Source: Terrisporobacter petrolearius (GTDB lineage Bacteria > Bacillota > Clostridia > Peptostreptococcales > Peptostreptococcaceae). From it: a stretch of 32,780 nt of DNA. The stretch is from positions 1 to 32,780 of the forward strand of contig NZ_JAHZMO010000038.1 of assembly GCF_020748185.1 (NCBI RefSeq). Reading direction: 5' to 3'. The translations under genes were made by a program, and so were the position numbers. This document shows, one piece after another, positions 8,929 to 16,506 of this stretch. How positions within the stretch are numbered: the stretch's first letter is position 1; the number at the start of each line of letters is the position of its first letter. The notes under the pieces are model-generated. The model did no database searches. It saw only the letters and a program-made list of their open reading frames with translations, and had not been told where the DNA came from.

Positions 8929-9000
8929 ATATAAAAGAACTATTTGATTTTGAAAACAATATAAAACGTATTGGTTTTATTTGAAATATAAAACTTAATA
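8929..9000 (+). promoter_or_regulatory. Possible secondary LysR-type promoter before the second flavoprotein
   Basis: Within the 265-nt gap 8790-9054 there is a LysR-box-like ATAT-N7-CTAT (8929-8943). A partial match to the second motif (CGTATTGGT, 8967-8975) overlaps a -35-like TTGGTT, with TTAATA 18 nt further on. The box-to-motif distance is 6 nt longer than at the three better sites, so this is a weak candidate. Confidence 0.3.
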
Positions 9001-9054
9001 AAAATAAACCAAATAAATTTTATTAAAAAATATATACAAAAAGGATGGAGAATT

Positions 9055-10980
9055 ATGAGATATAAATCAATGTTTCAACCTATACAAATAGGTCCCATAA
9101 CAGTGCCTAACCGTTTTGTTGTACCACCAATGGGGAATAATTTTGCAAATACTGATGGTACATTAAGTGAAAAATCTAAAAACTACTATGAAGCAAGAGC
9201 TAAAGGTGGATTTGGATTAATAACAATAGAGTCAACTGTTGTTTACAATAAATCAAAAGGTGGGCCTAGAAAACCTTGTTTATTTAGTGACGATTCCATA
9301 GAAAGTTTTAAAACTGTAATAGATGCATGTCATGAACATGGGGCAAAGGTTTCTGTACAATTACAACATGCTGGACCAGAAGTTAATGCTAAAATAGCTG
9401 GACATAATCCAATAGCAGCTTCTCCTATTCCAACTAAACAAGGACACATAATTCCTGATGAAGTTTCAACAGAAGAATTATATCAAATAATAGAAGCTTA
9501 TGGGGATGCAGCTCTTCGTGCTAAAAAAGCAGGAATAGATGTAGTAGAGCTTCACTGTGCCCATGGTTACTTAGTAAGTTCATTCATATCACCAAGAACT
9601 AATAAACGTGTTGATGAGTTCGGTGGATGTTTTGAAAATAGAATGAGACTTCCTCGTCTTATATTAGAAAATATACGTAAGAAAACTGAAGGAACGATAG
9701 CTATATTATGCAGAATAAATGCTTCTGATGATAAATTAGGAGGAGTAAGTGCAGAAGATTCTACAGCTATAGCAGCTTATTTAGCTGAAGAATGTAAGGT
9801 AGATGGATTACATGTATCACGCGCTACTCACTTAAATGATGAATTTATGTGGGCTCCTACTACAGTTCATGGTGGATTTAGTGCTGATTTAGTAGCAAAA
9901 ATAAAACAAGCTGTTAATATTCCAGTAATAACAGTTGGTCGTTATACTGAACCTCAATTTGCTGAGATAATGGTTAATCAAGGTAAAGCTGACTTAGTAG
10001 CATTTGGTCGTCAAAGTATAGCTGACCCAGAACTTCCGAATAAATCCAAAGAAGGAAAATTAGAATTAATGACTCCATGTATAGCATGTTTACAAGGTTG
10101 TGTACCTAATATGTTCCAAGGAAAACCACTAACATGCCTAAGTAATCCATTAGTTGGTCGTGAAGATGAATTAAGACCAGCTAAAGAGATTAAAAATATT
10201 TTAGTTGTTGGTGGTGGAGTTGGAGGAATGGAAGCTGCTTGGGTTGCAGCTACTAGAGGTCACAAAGTTACATTAATTGAAAAAACAAATACACTAGGTG
10301 GACAAATGAGACTTGCTGCTTACCCACCAGGCAAAGGAGATTTGACTAATTTAGTTCGTAATTTAATAGCTAAATGTGAGTTATATGGAGTTGAAATTAA
10401 ACTAAATACAGAAGTTACAATAGATTTAATAAAGGAAATCAACCCAGATAGTGCAATTATTGCAACAGGAGCTACTCCATTAGTTCTTCCTATACCAGGT
10501 ATAAATGAGACAGGAATCATACATGCAATAAACTTATTAGATGGTAAAGAATCATGTGGTAAAAAGGTTTTAGTTGTAGGAGGAGGATTAGTTGGTGCAG
10601 AAACTGCAGCATTCCTTGGAGAACAAGAACATGATGTTACAGTAATAGAAATGAGAGATTCAGTAGCAGCTGATGTTGCAGCTGAGCATAGAAAATATCT
10701 AATGAAAGATTTTGATGAATATAAAATAAAAACAATAACTGGAGCAAAAGTTTCTCAATTTGTAGAAGGTGGAGTTAACTACGCACTAGAGGATGGAATT
10801 GAACATGAAGCTCATGGATTTGATTCAGTAGTACTTGCTATGGGTTCTAGAAATTACGATCCACTTAGTGAAAATGTTAAAGAAATAGTAAAAGATACTT
10901 TTGTAATTGGAGACGCAGTTAAAGCTAGAAGAGCTTTAAACGCTACAGTTGAAGCTTTAGATGTGGCTTTAAGTATATAG
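9055..10980 (+). CDS. 2-enoate reductase-like NADH:flavin oxidoreductase (FMN, [4Fe-4S], FAD), module B
   Basis: 641 residues with the same architecture as the module A flavoprotein: an OYE-type FMN barrel (residues ~1-335; HCAHGYL...FISPxxNxRxDEFGG), an FeS motif C342, C345, C349, C361, an FAD loop GGGVGG near 386 and a second dinucleotide loop GGGLVG near 508. The family uses NAD(P)H to reduce C=C bonds next to an electron-withdrawing group. Here it sits between the TIM barrel and a YdiB-type dehydrogenase. A related NADH oxidoreductase occupies this slot in the Listeria qui-type cluster. Shikimate and 3-dehydroshikimate are 2-enoates, so ring reduction is a reasonable hypothesis; an unrelated enone or dienoate substrate cannot be excluded. 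ATG start with AAGGATGGAG upstream. Confidence 0.88.
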   Translation: MRYKSMFQPIQIGPITVPNRFVVPPMGNNFANTDGTLSEKSKNYYEARAKGGFGLITIESTVVYNKSKGGPRKPCLFSDDSIESFKTVIDACHEHGAKVSVQLQHAGPEVNAKIAGHNPIAASPIPTKQGHIIPDEVSTEELYQIIEAYGDAALRAKKAGIDVVELHCAHGYLVSSFISPRTNKRVDEFGGCFENRMRLPRLILENIRKKTEGTIAILCRINASDDKLGGVSAEDSTAIAAYLAEECKVDGLHVSRATHLNDEFMWAPTTVHGGFSADLVAKIKQAVNIPVITVGRYTEPQFAEIMVNQGKADLVAFGRQSIADPELPNKSKEGKLELMTPCIACLQGCVPNMFQGKPLTCLSNPLVGREDELRPAKEIKNILVVGGGVGGMEAAWVAATRGHKVTLIEKTNTLGGQMRLAAYPPGKGDLTNLVRNLIAKCELYGVEIKLNTEVTIDLIKEINPDSAIIATGATPLVLPIPGINETGIIHAINLLDGKESCGKKVLVVGGGLVGAETAAFLGEQEHDVTVIEMRDSVAADVAAEHRKYLMKDFDEYKIKTITGAKVSQFVEGGVNYALEDGIEHEAHGFDSVVLAMGSRNYDPLSENVKEIVKDTFVIGDAVKARRALNATVEALDVALSI

Positions 10981-10994
10981 TCTAGATTAAAAAA

Positions 10995-11034
10995 TTATTA
11001 TCTCTGTTGTTTAAATTTACAACAGAGATAATAA
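10995..11034. terminator. Perfect 16-bp hairpin between flavoprotein and aroE paralogue
   Basis: A 16-bp uninterrupted stem (10995-11010 with 11019-11034) with an 8-nt loop. On the plus strand no T-run follows; on the minus strand six T do. It starts 14 nt after the flavoprotein stop and ends 25 nt before the next ATG, so in the plus-strand operon it may act as a leaky terminator or mRNA stabiliser. Confidence 0.55.
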
Positions 11035-11059
11035 ATAATAAAAATTAGGGGGAAAACAA

Positions 11060-11926
11060 ATGGAAATATCAGGAAAGACAGGGTTATTAGGGTTAATAGG
11101 ATCACCAGTGGCACATTCAGGATCACCAGCAATGTACAATTATAGTTTTGAGTTATTAGACATGGACTATAAATATTTAGCATTTGATATAAAAATGGAC
11201 AAGGTAGAAAATGCCATATCTGCTATTAAAACATTTAATATGAAAGGTGCAAATGTAACAATGCCATGTAAAAGTGCTGTATGCGACTATATGGATGAAC
11301 TATCACCAGCAGCACGTATAATAGGCGCTTGCAATACTATTGTTAATGATAATGGAAAGCTTACAGGACATATTACAGATGGACAAGGATACGTTAGAAA
11401 TTTAAAAGAAAATGGTGTTGAAGTAAAAGGTAAAAAATTAACTATAATGGGAGCTGGTGGAGCTGCTACAGCTATTCAAGTACAGTGTGCTCTAGATGGT
11501 GCTAGAGAAATATCTATATTTAACAAGAAGGATGATTTCTTTGAAAGAGCTGAAAAAACTGTAGAAGATATAAAGAAAGAAGTTCCAACGTGTATAGTTA
11601 ATTTATACGATTTAGATGACACTGAAAAATTATATGATGAAATAGCAAATAGCGATATATTAACAAATGCAACTTTAGTTGGTATGAAACCTTATGAAAA
11701 TGATACAAACATTTTAGATACTAGTGTATTTAGAAAAGACTTAGTAGTTACAGAGGTGGTTTATAACCCTATAAAAACAAAAATGATTTTAGATGCAAAG
11801 GATAAGGGATGTAAAGTTATTGATGGTAAGGGAATGTTGTTATACCAAGGAGTAGAAGCATTTAAACTATTTACAGGAAAAGATATGCCAGTAAAAGAAG
11901 TAAAAGCAAAATATTTTGCAGATTAG
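11060..11926 (+). CDS. aroE: Quinate/shikimate dehydrogenase, YdiB type (module B)
   Basis: 288 residues, exactly YdiB length. The catalytic residues K71 (MPCKS) and D107 (GHITDGQG) fall at the same positions as in YdiB, and it has the nucleotide loop GAGGAATAI and the C-terminal stretch VIDGKGMLLYQGVEAF. ILTNATLVGMKP is closer to YdiB than the matching VNATGMGMKP of the module A paralogue. Expected role: NAD(P)-dependent oxidation of quinate and/or shikimate. Having two dehydrogenases, each paired with a flavoprotein and its own LysR, suggests separate substrate preferences. The gene follows the flavoprotein after a hairpin, with an AGGGGG ribosome site 7 nt before the ATG, and leads into the MFS transporter gene. 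Confidence 0.9.
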   Translation: MEISGKTGLLGLIGSPVAHSGSPAMYNYSFELLDMDYKYLAFDIKMDKVENAISAIKTFNMKGANVTMPCKSAVCDYMDELSPAARIIGACNTIVNDNGKLTGHITDGQGYVRNLKENGVEVKGKKLTIMGAGGAATAIQVQCALDGAREISIFNKKDDFFERAEKTVEDIKKEVPTCIVNLYDLDDTEKLYDEIANSDILTNATLVGMKPYENDTNILDTSVFRKDLVVTEVVYNPIKTKMILDAKDKGCKVIDGKGMLLYQGVEAFKLFTGKDMPVKEVKAKYFAD

Positions 11927-12012
11927 TAAGTAAATTAAATTTTTTATGCAATTATAAGTTAAGAAATTAACGAAGAAGAATAAATTATAAAAATATGTAG
12001 GAGGATTGTATT

Positions 12013-13245
12013 ATGAATAATACAACGCAGATTAATTACAAAAAGTTTTACCCGACAGCAGTAGCCCTTTATTTTACTTATTTTATACATGGAATAGGTG
12101 CATCAATAATAGGTCAATATAAGCAAAACCTTGCAGCGCAATGGGGAGCTGAAAAATTAGCAGATGGAACTTTTGATGTAAGTATGGTAATAGCAGTTAT
12201 TGCGGCATTAGGTCTTGGTCGTTTAATATCACTTCCTTTTTCTGGTCCAATATCAGATAAGTTTGGTAGAAAAGTAAGTGGACTTATAGGTATAATTTGT
12301 TATGTATTGTATCTTGGAGGTATAGCTTTTTCACCAAGTATGACAATAGGATATATGTTTGCCATAGTAGGAGGTATAGCTAACTCATTCTTAGATACTT
12401 GTGTTTCACCTTCATGTATGGAAATATTCCCTAAAAATGGTTCTATAGCAAATATGTTTACTAAGTTCTCAATATCAGTAGCTCAGTTTTTATTACCATT
12501 TATGATAGGATTTGTAGTAACATCAGCATTACCATTTAAAACAATATTCCTTGTAGCAGCAGCTGCAATAGCAATAGATGGTTTATTAATAGTATTTCTT
12601 CCATTCCCTCTAAAAAATAGTGGAAATCAAGAAGCTAAATCAAATGAGCCAGTTAAAAAAGAAAAAATGAAATTTACACCAGTCAGTATAGCATTAATAT
12701 CTATAGGATTTACTTGTTCTTCAACTTTCATGATATGGTTAAACTGTAATCAAGAGTTAGGGAAATTATATGGAGTATTAGATCCATCAAAAATACAATC
12801 ATTATATGCAGCAGGAACTGTATGTGCAATATTAATGTCAACAGTATTAATTAAAAAAGGTATTAAGCCAGTTAAAATATTAATATTATATCCAGCAGTA
12901 GCTACAATAATGTTAATAGCTATATATTTCGTAAAAAATCCAACAATAGTTCTTGTAGGAGGATTTGTTTTAGGTTATTCAGCAGCAGGTGGGGTATTAC
13001 AATTATGTGTATCAACTGCAAATGAAATGTTCCCAAATGATAAAGGTAAGATAACATCTATAGTTATGATAGCTTCAAGTATAGCTAACTACACAGTATT
13101 AAATCTAGCAAGTTACTTAACTAAAGTTGGTGGAACACAACAAGGACCACTTAATGTTATATTACTTAACATAGTTGTTACTTTCATAGGTGTATTACTT
13201 GCACTTTATGTAAACAAAGAATATAAAAAACAACAAATAGCATAA
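12013..13245 (+). CDS. MFS transporter, candidate quinate/shikimate permease
   Basis: 410 residues with roughly 12 predicted membrane helices. The major-facilitator loop 2-3 motif is present (GPISDKFGRKVSG, around residue 80). A lysine-rich cytoplasmic loop (near 205-220, SNEPVKKEKMK) divides the two six-helix halves. MFS genes occupy this position in the Listeria quinate/shikimate gene set, so uptake of a hydroaromatic acid by proton symport is likely, though export of an end product is possible. AGGAGG lies ahead of the ATG. Only 17 nt separate it from the next gene, so they are co-transcribed. It may now be the only intact importer, since the module A symporter is broken. Confidence 0.85.
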   Translation: MNNTTQINYKKFYPTAVALYFTYFIHGIGASIIGQYKQNLAAQWGAEKLADGTFDVSMVIAVIAALGLGRLISLPFSGPISDKFGRKVSGLIGIICYVLYLGGIAFSPSMTIGYMFAIVGGIANSFLDTCVSPSCMEIFPKNGSIANMFTKFSISVAQFLLPFMIGFVVTSALPFKTIFLVAAAAIAIDGLLIVFLPFPLKNSGNQEAKSNEPVKKEKMKFTPVSIALISIGFTCSSTFMIWLNCNQELGKLYGVLDPSKIQSLYAAGTVCAILMSTVLIKKGIKPVKILILYPAVATIMLIAIYFVKNPTIVLVGGFVLGYSAAGGVLQLCVSTANEMFPNDKGKITSIVMIASSIANYTVLNLASYLTKVGGTQQGPLNVILLNIVVTFIGVLLALYVNKEYKKQQIA

Positions 13246-13262
13246 AATAAGGGGTTGAATAC

Positions 13263-13559
13263 ATGATAGTCATATTAGCTAAGAATTACGTAAAAAGTAG
13301 TCAAGTAGACAGATTTATAAAATATGCTGAAAAATTAGTTAAAGAAACTAGAAAAGAAAAAGGCTGTATATCATATGATTTATGCCAAGATTTAAATGAT
13401 AAAAATATATTCGTATTTGTAGAAAAATATGAAAATAAAGAAGCTATAGAGAGACATAATAAAAGTGAGCATTTTACAACGATAGTTCCTAAATTAAAAG
13501 ACTTAAAGGAAAAGGAATCAGAAGTAAGCAAATATGAAACAATGTATAAGATTTATTAG
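13263..13559 (+). CDS. Antibiotic biosynthesis monooxygenase (ABM) / YgiN-like dimeric ferredoxin-like protein
   Basis: 98 residues matching the small ABM / putative quinol monooxygenase fold: an N-terminal strand (MIVILAKNYVK), the ETRKEKGCISYDLCQD segment, FVFVEKYENKEAIERH and a conserved histidine in NKSEHF. Such proteins form dimers that bind quinones, quinols or other cyclic compounds in the cytoplasm; cofactor-free oxygenation is known for some but not all. It ends the module B operon, just before a terminator. A binding or detoxifying role for protocatechuate or a ring intermediate is conceivable. True oxygenase activity would be unexpected in a strict anaerobe. Confidence 0.85.
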   Translation: MIVILAKNYVKSSQVDRFIKYAEKLVKETRKEKGCISYDLCQDLNDKNIFVFVEKYENKEAIERHNKSEHFTTIVPKLKDLKEKESEVSKYETMYKIY

Positions 13560-13577
13560 TTATATATATAATGTAGG

Positions 13578-13611
13578 AAAAAGGTCACCTTTAAATTAAG
13601 TTGACCTTTTT
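13578..13611 (+). terminator. Rho-independent terminator of module B operon
   Basis: Stem 13578-13587 with 13602-13611 (10 bp including A/T arms, core GGTCA/TGACC), 14-nt loop, with the T-run forming the 3' arm. It ends the catabolic operon and isolates it from the shikimate kinase gene. Confidence 0.8.
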
Positions 13612-13646
13612 GTCATTGTGTATTTATTTTATTAAAAGACTAATTG

Positions 13647-13674
13647 TTGAAAAAAAGTAATAAGATGCTATAAT
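13647..13674 (+). promoter_or_regulatory. Promoter of the shikimate kinase gene
   Basis: TTGAAA (13647-13652), 16-nt spacer, TATAAT (13669-13674), about 28 nt upstream of the Shine-Dalgarno/ATG region. No LysR box like those of the catabolic operons is visible here, so the kinase is probably expressed independently. Confidence 0.6.
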
Positions 13675-13708
13675 TTATAGAAACTACTATAAAATGGAGT
13701 GGATATAA

Positions 13709-14326
13709 ATGAAAAAAACTAATGACATAGATATATGTAAAAGTAATAACGATGAATCAGAAAAAATACTAGATAAGTTTAAAAAAATAGATATTGAAAA
13801 TTTGGGTAAATACAATATATTTTTCATAGGATTTATGGGAGTAGGAAAAACAACAGTTTCTTCTTATTTGAGTAAAATATTATATAGAAAATATATTGAA
13901 ATAGACCAATATATTGAAAAGGAGCAAAAAATGACTATTCCTGAAATATTTGAAAAATATGGCGAAATCTATTTTAGGAATTTGGAAACTGAAACTTTAA
14001 GAATGTTAAATAGGATGGATAATACTATAATATCTTGCGGAGGTGGAATAGTATTAAGAGAAGAAAATATTGATTTAATGAAAAAACAAGGAAAAATAAT
14101 ATTACTTACTGCAACTCCTGAAACTGTATATGATAGAGTGAGGTTTAGCAATGAAAGACCAATATTAAATAACAACATGAATGTAGAATTTATATCATCT
14201 CTTATGAATAAAAGAGAGTCAAAATATTTAAATTCAGCTGATTTGATAATAGATACAGATAATAAAAGCATTGAAAAAATATGTGAGGAAATAATTTTAA
14301 CTATTTCACTTAGTATAAAAAAATAG
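13709..14326 (+). CDS. aroK: Shikimate kinase with N-terminal extension
   Basis: 205 residues; the family is normally about 165-175. The Walker A loop GFMGVGKTT starts near residue 41, so roughly 34 charged residues precede the usual beginning. Other landmarks are IEIDQYIE (shikimate-binding aspartate), FRNLETE (arginine), SCGGGIV and RPIL in the lid. It phosphorylates shikimate with ATP to give shikimate-3-phosphate for chorismate synthesis. The extension (residues 1-36) has no motif that I recognise. It has its own promoter and is separated from the hydroaromatic operon by a terminator, yet it is well placed to capture shikimate taken up by that operon. Confidence 0.93.
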   Translation: MKKTNDIDICKSNNDESEKILDKFKKIDIENLGKYNIFFIGFMGVGKTTVSSYLSKILYRKYIEIDQYIEKEQKMTIPEIFEKYGEIYFRNLETETLRMLNRMDNTIISCGGGIVLREENIDLMKKQGKIILLTATPETVYDRVRFSNERPILNNNMNVEFISSLMNKRESKYLNSADLIIDTDNKSIEKICEEIILTISLSIKK

Positions 14327-14551
14327 ATAAATTATAAAAATATAATAAAGTAGTTAGTTAAAAACTTGTTTAAATAACTTAATGTATGATATTATATTAA
14401 GAGAAAAAATTATTTTGTAAAAATATGCAATTTGCTTAATAAGTTTATTGTATATTAAAAATTTAAATTCATATGATGATATGTATTGGGATGAAGTTAA
14501 TAGATATCGTCAAGATATATGATGACAAATTTTTTAGATGGAGGAACAGAT

Positions 14552-15109
14552 ATGGTAACAGCAGGAGATTTTAGAAAAGGTGTAACTTTCGAAAAAGATG
14601 GACAACCTTGTTTAATAGTTGATTTCCAACACGTTAAACCAGGAAAAGGTGCAGCTTTTGTGAGAACAAAATACAAAAATTTAAAAACAGGAGCTATAAG
14701 AGAAGAAGCTTTTAACCCAAGTGATAAATTCCCAAAAGCATTAATAGAAACTAAGCAAATGCAATATTTATATGATGATGGAGAATTATACTACTTCATG
14801 GACGAAGAAACTTATGATCAAATACCTTTAAACTATGAGCAAGTTGAAGATGCTATAAAGTTCTTAAAAGAAAACGAAGTAGCAACTATAAGATTCTACC
14901 AAGGACAACCATTCCAAGTAGAAGCTCCAAACTTTGCAGAATTAACAGTAACTGAAACAGAGCCAGGAATAAAGGGAGATACTGCTTCAAACGTAACTAA
15001 ATCAGCTACAGTTGAAACTGGTGCAGTAGTACAAGTACCTTTATTTATAAATGAAGGTGACAAAATAAAAGTAGACACTAGAACTGGTGAATATTTATCA
15101 AGAGTTTAA
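14552..15109 (+). CDS. efp: Elongation factor P
   Basis: 185 residues from ATG 14552 ([10 protein letters not shown]), preceded by GGAGG at 14540-14544; an upstream in-frame ATG at 14519 lies before the ribosome site and is rejected. Three-domain EF-P relieves ribosome stalling at polyproline stretches. The tip loop KPGKGAAF carries lysine at position 32, the position modified with 5-aminopentanol in Bacillus subtilis. The C-terminal OB domain ends [12 protein letters not shown], as is typical. The 225-nt gap after aroK shows only AT-rich sequence and possible promoter elements. Confidence 0.97.
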   Translation: MVTAGDFRKGVTFEKDGQPCLIVDFQHVKPGKGAAFVRTKYKNLKTGAIREEAFNPSDKFPKALIETKQMQYLYDDGELYYFMDEETYDQIPLNYEQVEDAIKFLKENEVATIRFYQGQPFQVEAPNFAELTVTETEPGIKGDTASNVTKSATVETGAVVQVPLFINEGDKIKVDTRTGEYLSRV

Positions 15110-15123
15110 TATTTTAATGTATA

Positions 15124-15167
15124 AAAAGCTTATATATCTTAATAATAATGATATATGAGCTTTTAGT
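15124..15167 (+). terminator. Terminator of efp
   Basis: A 15-bp stem with one G-T pair (15124-15138 with 15050+100 to 15164, that is 15150-15164), 11-nt loop, with TTTT closing the 3' arm and AGTTT following. Confidence 0.75.
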
Positions 15168-15199
15168 TTATAAATAAAATGAAAGTGAGGTATTAACGT

Positions 15200-15670
15200 A
15201 TGAAGTATCTAAGCGAAGAAGTAGCATATTTAAGAGGTTTGGCAGAAGGTTTAGAAATAGAAAGCGAAACTAAAGAAGGCAAAATGATATGCAAGATAAT
15301 AGATGTACTTGAAAATCTAACTGACACGTTAGATGATATGCAGGAAGATTATGATGAGTTAGTGGAATATGTTGAGAGTGTTGACGAAGATTTATCAGAT
15401 GTAGAAGACATATTATATGAAGAAGACGATGATGACTTTGATGATGATGACTACGATGATGAAGATTACGATGAGGAAGATGAATTAAGTTACATAGAAA
15501 TGGAATGCCCAAATTGTGGCGATTTAGTTGACATAGACGAAGAACTATTATTTGATGATTCAGTAGATGTTATTTGCCCAAATTGTCAAGCAATCATATT
15601 ATCATCAGAAGAAGATGAAGATGTATGCTCTGGATGCGGATGTAGCTGCGAAGATCATGAAGAGAAATAG
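15200..15670 (+). CDS. CD1247-type acidic protein with zinc-ribbon-like cysteines
   Basis: 156 residues. The N-terminal ~55 residues (MKYLSEEVAYLRGLAEGLEI...) match the conserved N-terminal domain of clostridial CD1247-like proteins. A very acidic Asp/Glu run (residues ~70-95) follows. Next comes a CPNCGDL...CPNCQAI pair typical of a zinc ribbon, and then a C-terminal CSGCGCSC cluster. Function is unknown. The gene sits between efp and rnc, the same neighbourhood as in related clostridia, suggesting a conserved link with translation or RNA metabolism. The number of cysteines would allow two metal sites. It is bounded by terminators on both sides. Confidence 0.85.
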   Translation: MKYLSEEVAYLRGLAEGLEIESETKEGKMICKIIDVLENLTDTLDDMQEDYDELVEYVESVDEDLSDVEDILYEEDDDDFDDDDYDDEDYDEEDELSYIEMECPNCGDLVDIDEELLFDDSVDVICPNCQAIILSSEEDEDVCSGCGCSCEDHEEK

Positions 15671-15695
15671 AAGAAAAAATTATTAAAATATTTTG

Positions 15696-15726
15696 CCTAT
15701 GAAGCTTTCTGCTCCATAGGTTTTTT
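15696..15726 (+). terminator. Terminator after the CD1247-like gene
   Basis: CCTATG (15696-15701) pairs with CATAGG (15715-15720), with an inner AGC/GCT helix and five-base loop, followed directly by six T (15721-15726). Confidence 0.9.
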
Positions 15727-15784
15727 GCATTATTTTATTAAAAATAGTACACTATAAAATGATATAATTATTTAAGGAGGAACA

Positions 15785-16489
15785 ATGAACGTTAATAAAA
15801 AAGCAATTTATAACATAAGTAAATTTGAAGAAATAATCGATTATACATTTGAGGATAAAAGCTATATATTAGAAGCGTTAACTCATAGCTCATATTCAAA
15901 TGAAAATAAAAATTATAAATTCAATGAAAGATTAGAATTTCTTGGAGATTCAGTTTTAAGTATAGTAATAAGCGATTATTTATTTAAAAAAGAAAAGGAT
16001 CTTCCAGAAGGAGAACTTACAAAATTAAGAGCGAATATTGTATGTGAAGAGTCACTTAGTGAAGTTGGAGGACAAATCCATTTAGGAGAGCACCTACTAC
16101 TTGGAAAAGGTGAAGAAGCTACTGGTGGAAGAGACAGAATATCAATTATAGCAGATGCTTTAGAAGCAATAATTGCAGCTATTTACTTAGATGGTGGTTT
16201 AGAACAAGCAAGCAGATTTATATTTAAATTTATGGAAGAAATAATAGAAAACTCTATTGAAGGTAAAATTTTTAGAGACTATAAAACATATCTTCAAGAA
16301 GTTTTACAAAGTAAAGGTGAACAAAACATATGGTATAAGTTACTTGAAGAAAAAGGACCAGATCATAATAAAAGATTTGTTATGGAAGTTGGGATTAATG
16401 ATAAAGTGTTAGGCGTGGGAGAAGGTAAAAGTAAAAAAGATGCAGAACAAGCTGCTGCAAAATCTGCTCTTAAATCACAAAAATTTTAA
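15785..16489 (+). CDS. rnc: Ribonuclease III
   Basis: 234 residues. The catalytic signature is NERLEFLGDSVL (about residues 47-58), with further acidic metal ligands in the later DALEAIIAAIYLDGG segment. A double-stranded RNA-binding domain fills residues ~160-232 (YKTYLQEVLQSKG ... KKDAEQAAAKSAL). It cleaves double-stranded RNA, maturing rRNA and regulating mRNAs in the cytoplasm. The Shine-Dalgarno AAGGAGG is immediately upstream. The radical SAM gene begins 17 nt after its stop, so the two are probably co-transcribed. Confidence 0.97.
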   Translation: MNVNKKAIYNISKFEEIIDYTFEDKSYILEALTHSSYSNENKNYKFNERLEFLGDSVLSIVISDYLFKKEKDLPEGELTKLRANIVCEESLSEVGGQIHLGEHLLLGKGEEATGGRDRISIIADALEAIIAAIYLDGGLEQASRFIFKFMEEIIENSIEGKIFRDYKTYLQEVLQSKGEQNIWYKLLEEKGPDHNKRFVMEVGINDKVLGVGEGKSKKDAEQAAAKSALKSQKF

Positions 16490-16506
16490 CTTAAGAGGTT
16501 GATAAA

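Noticed and set aside
15270..15512. Histidine-rich minus-strand frame opposite the acidic protein
   Set aside because: It is the complement of the Asp/Glu codon run; it has no independent start signal.
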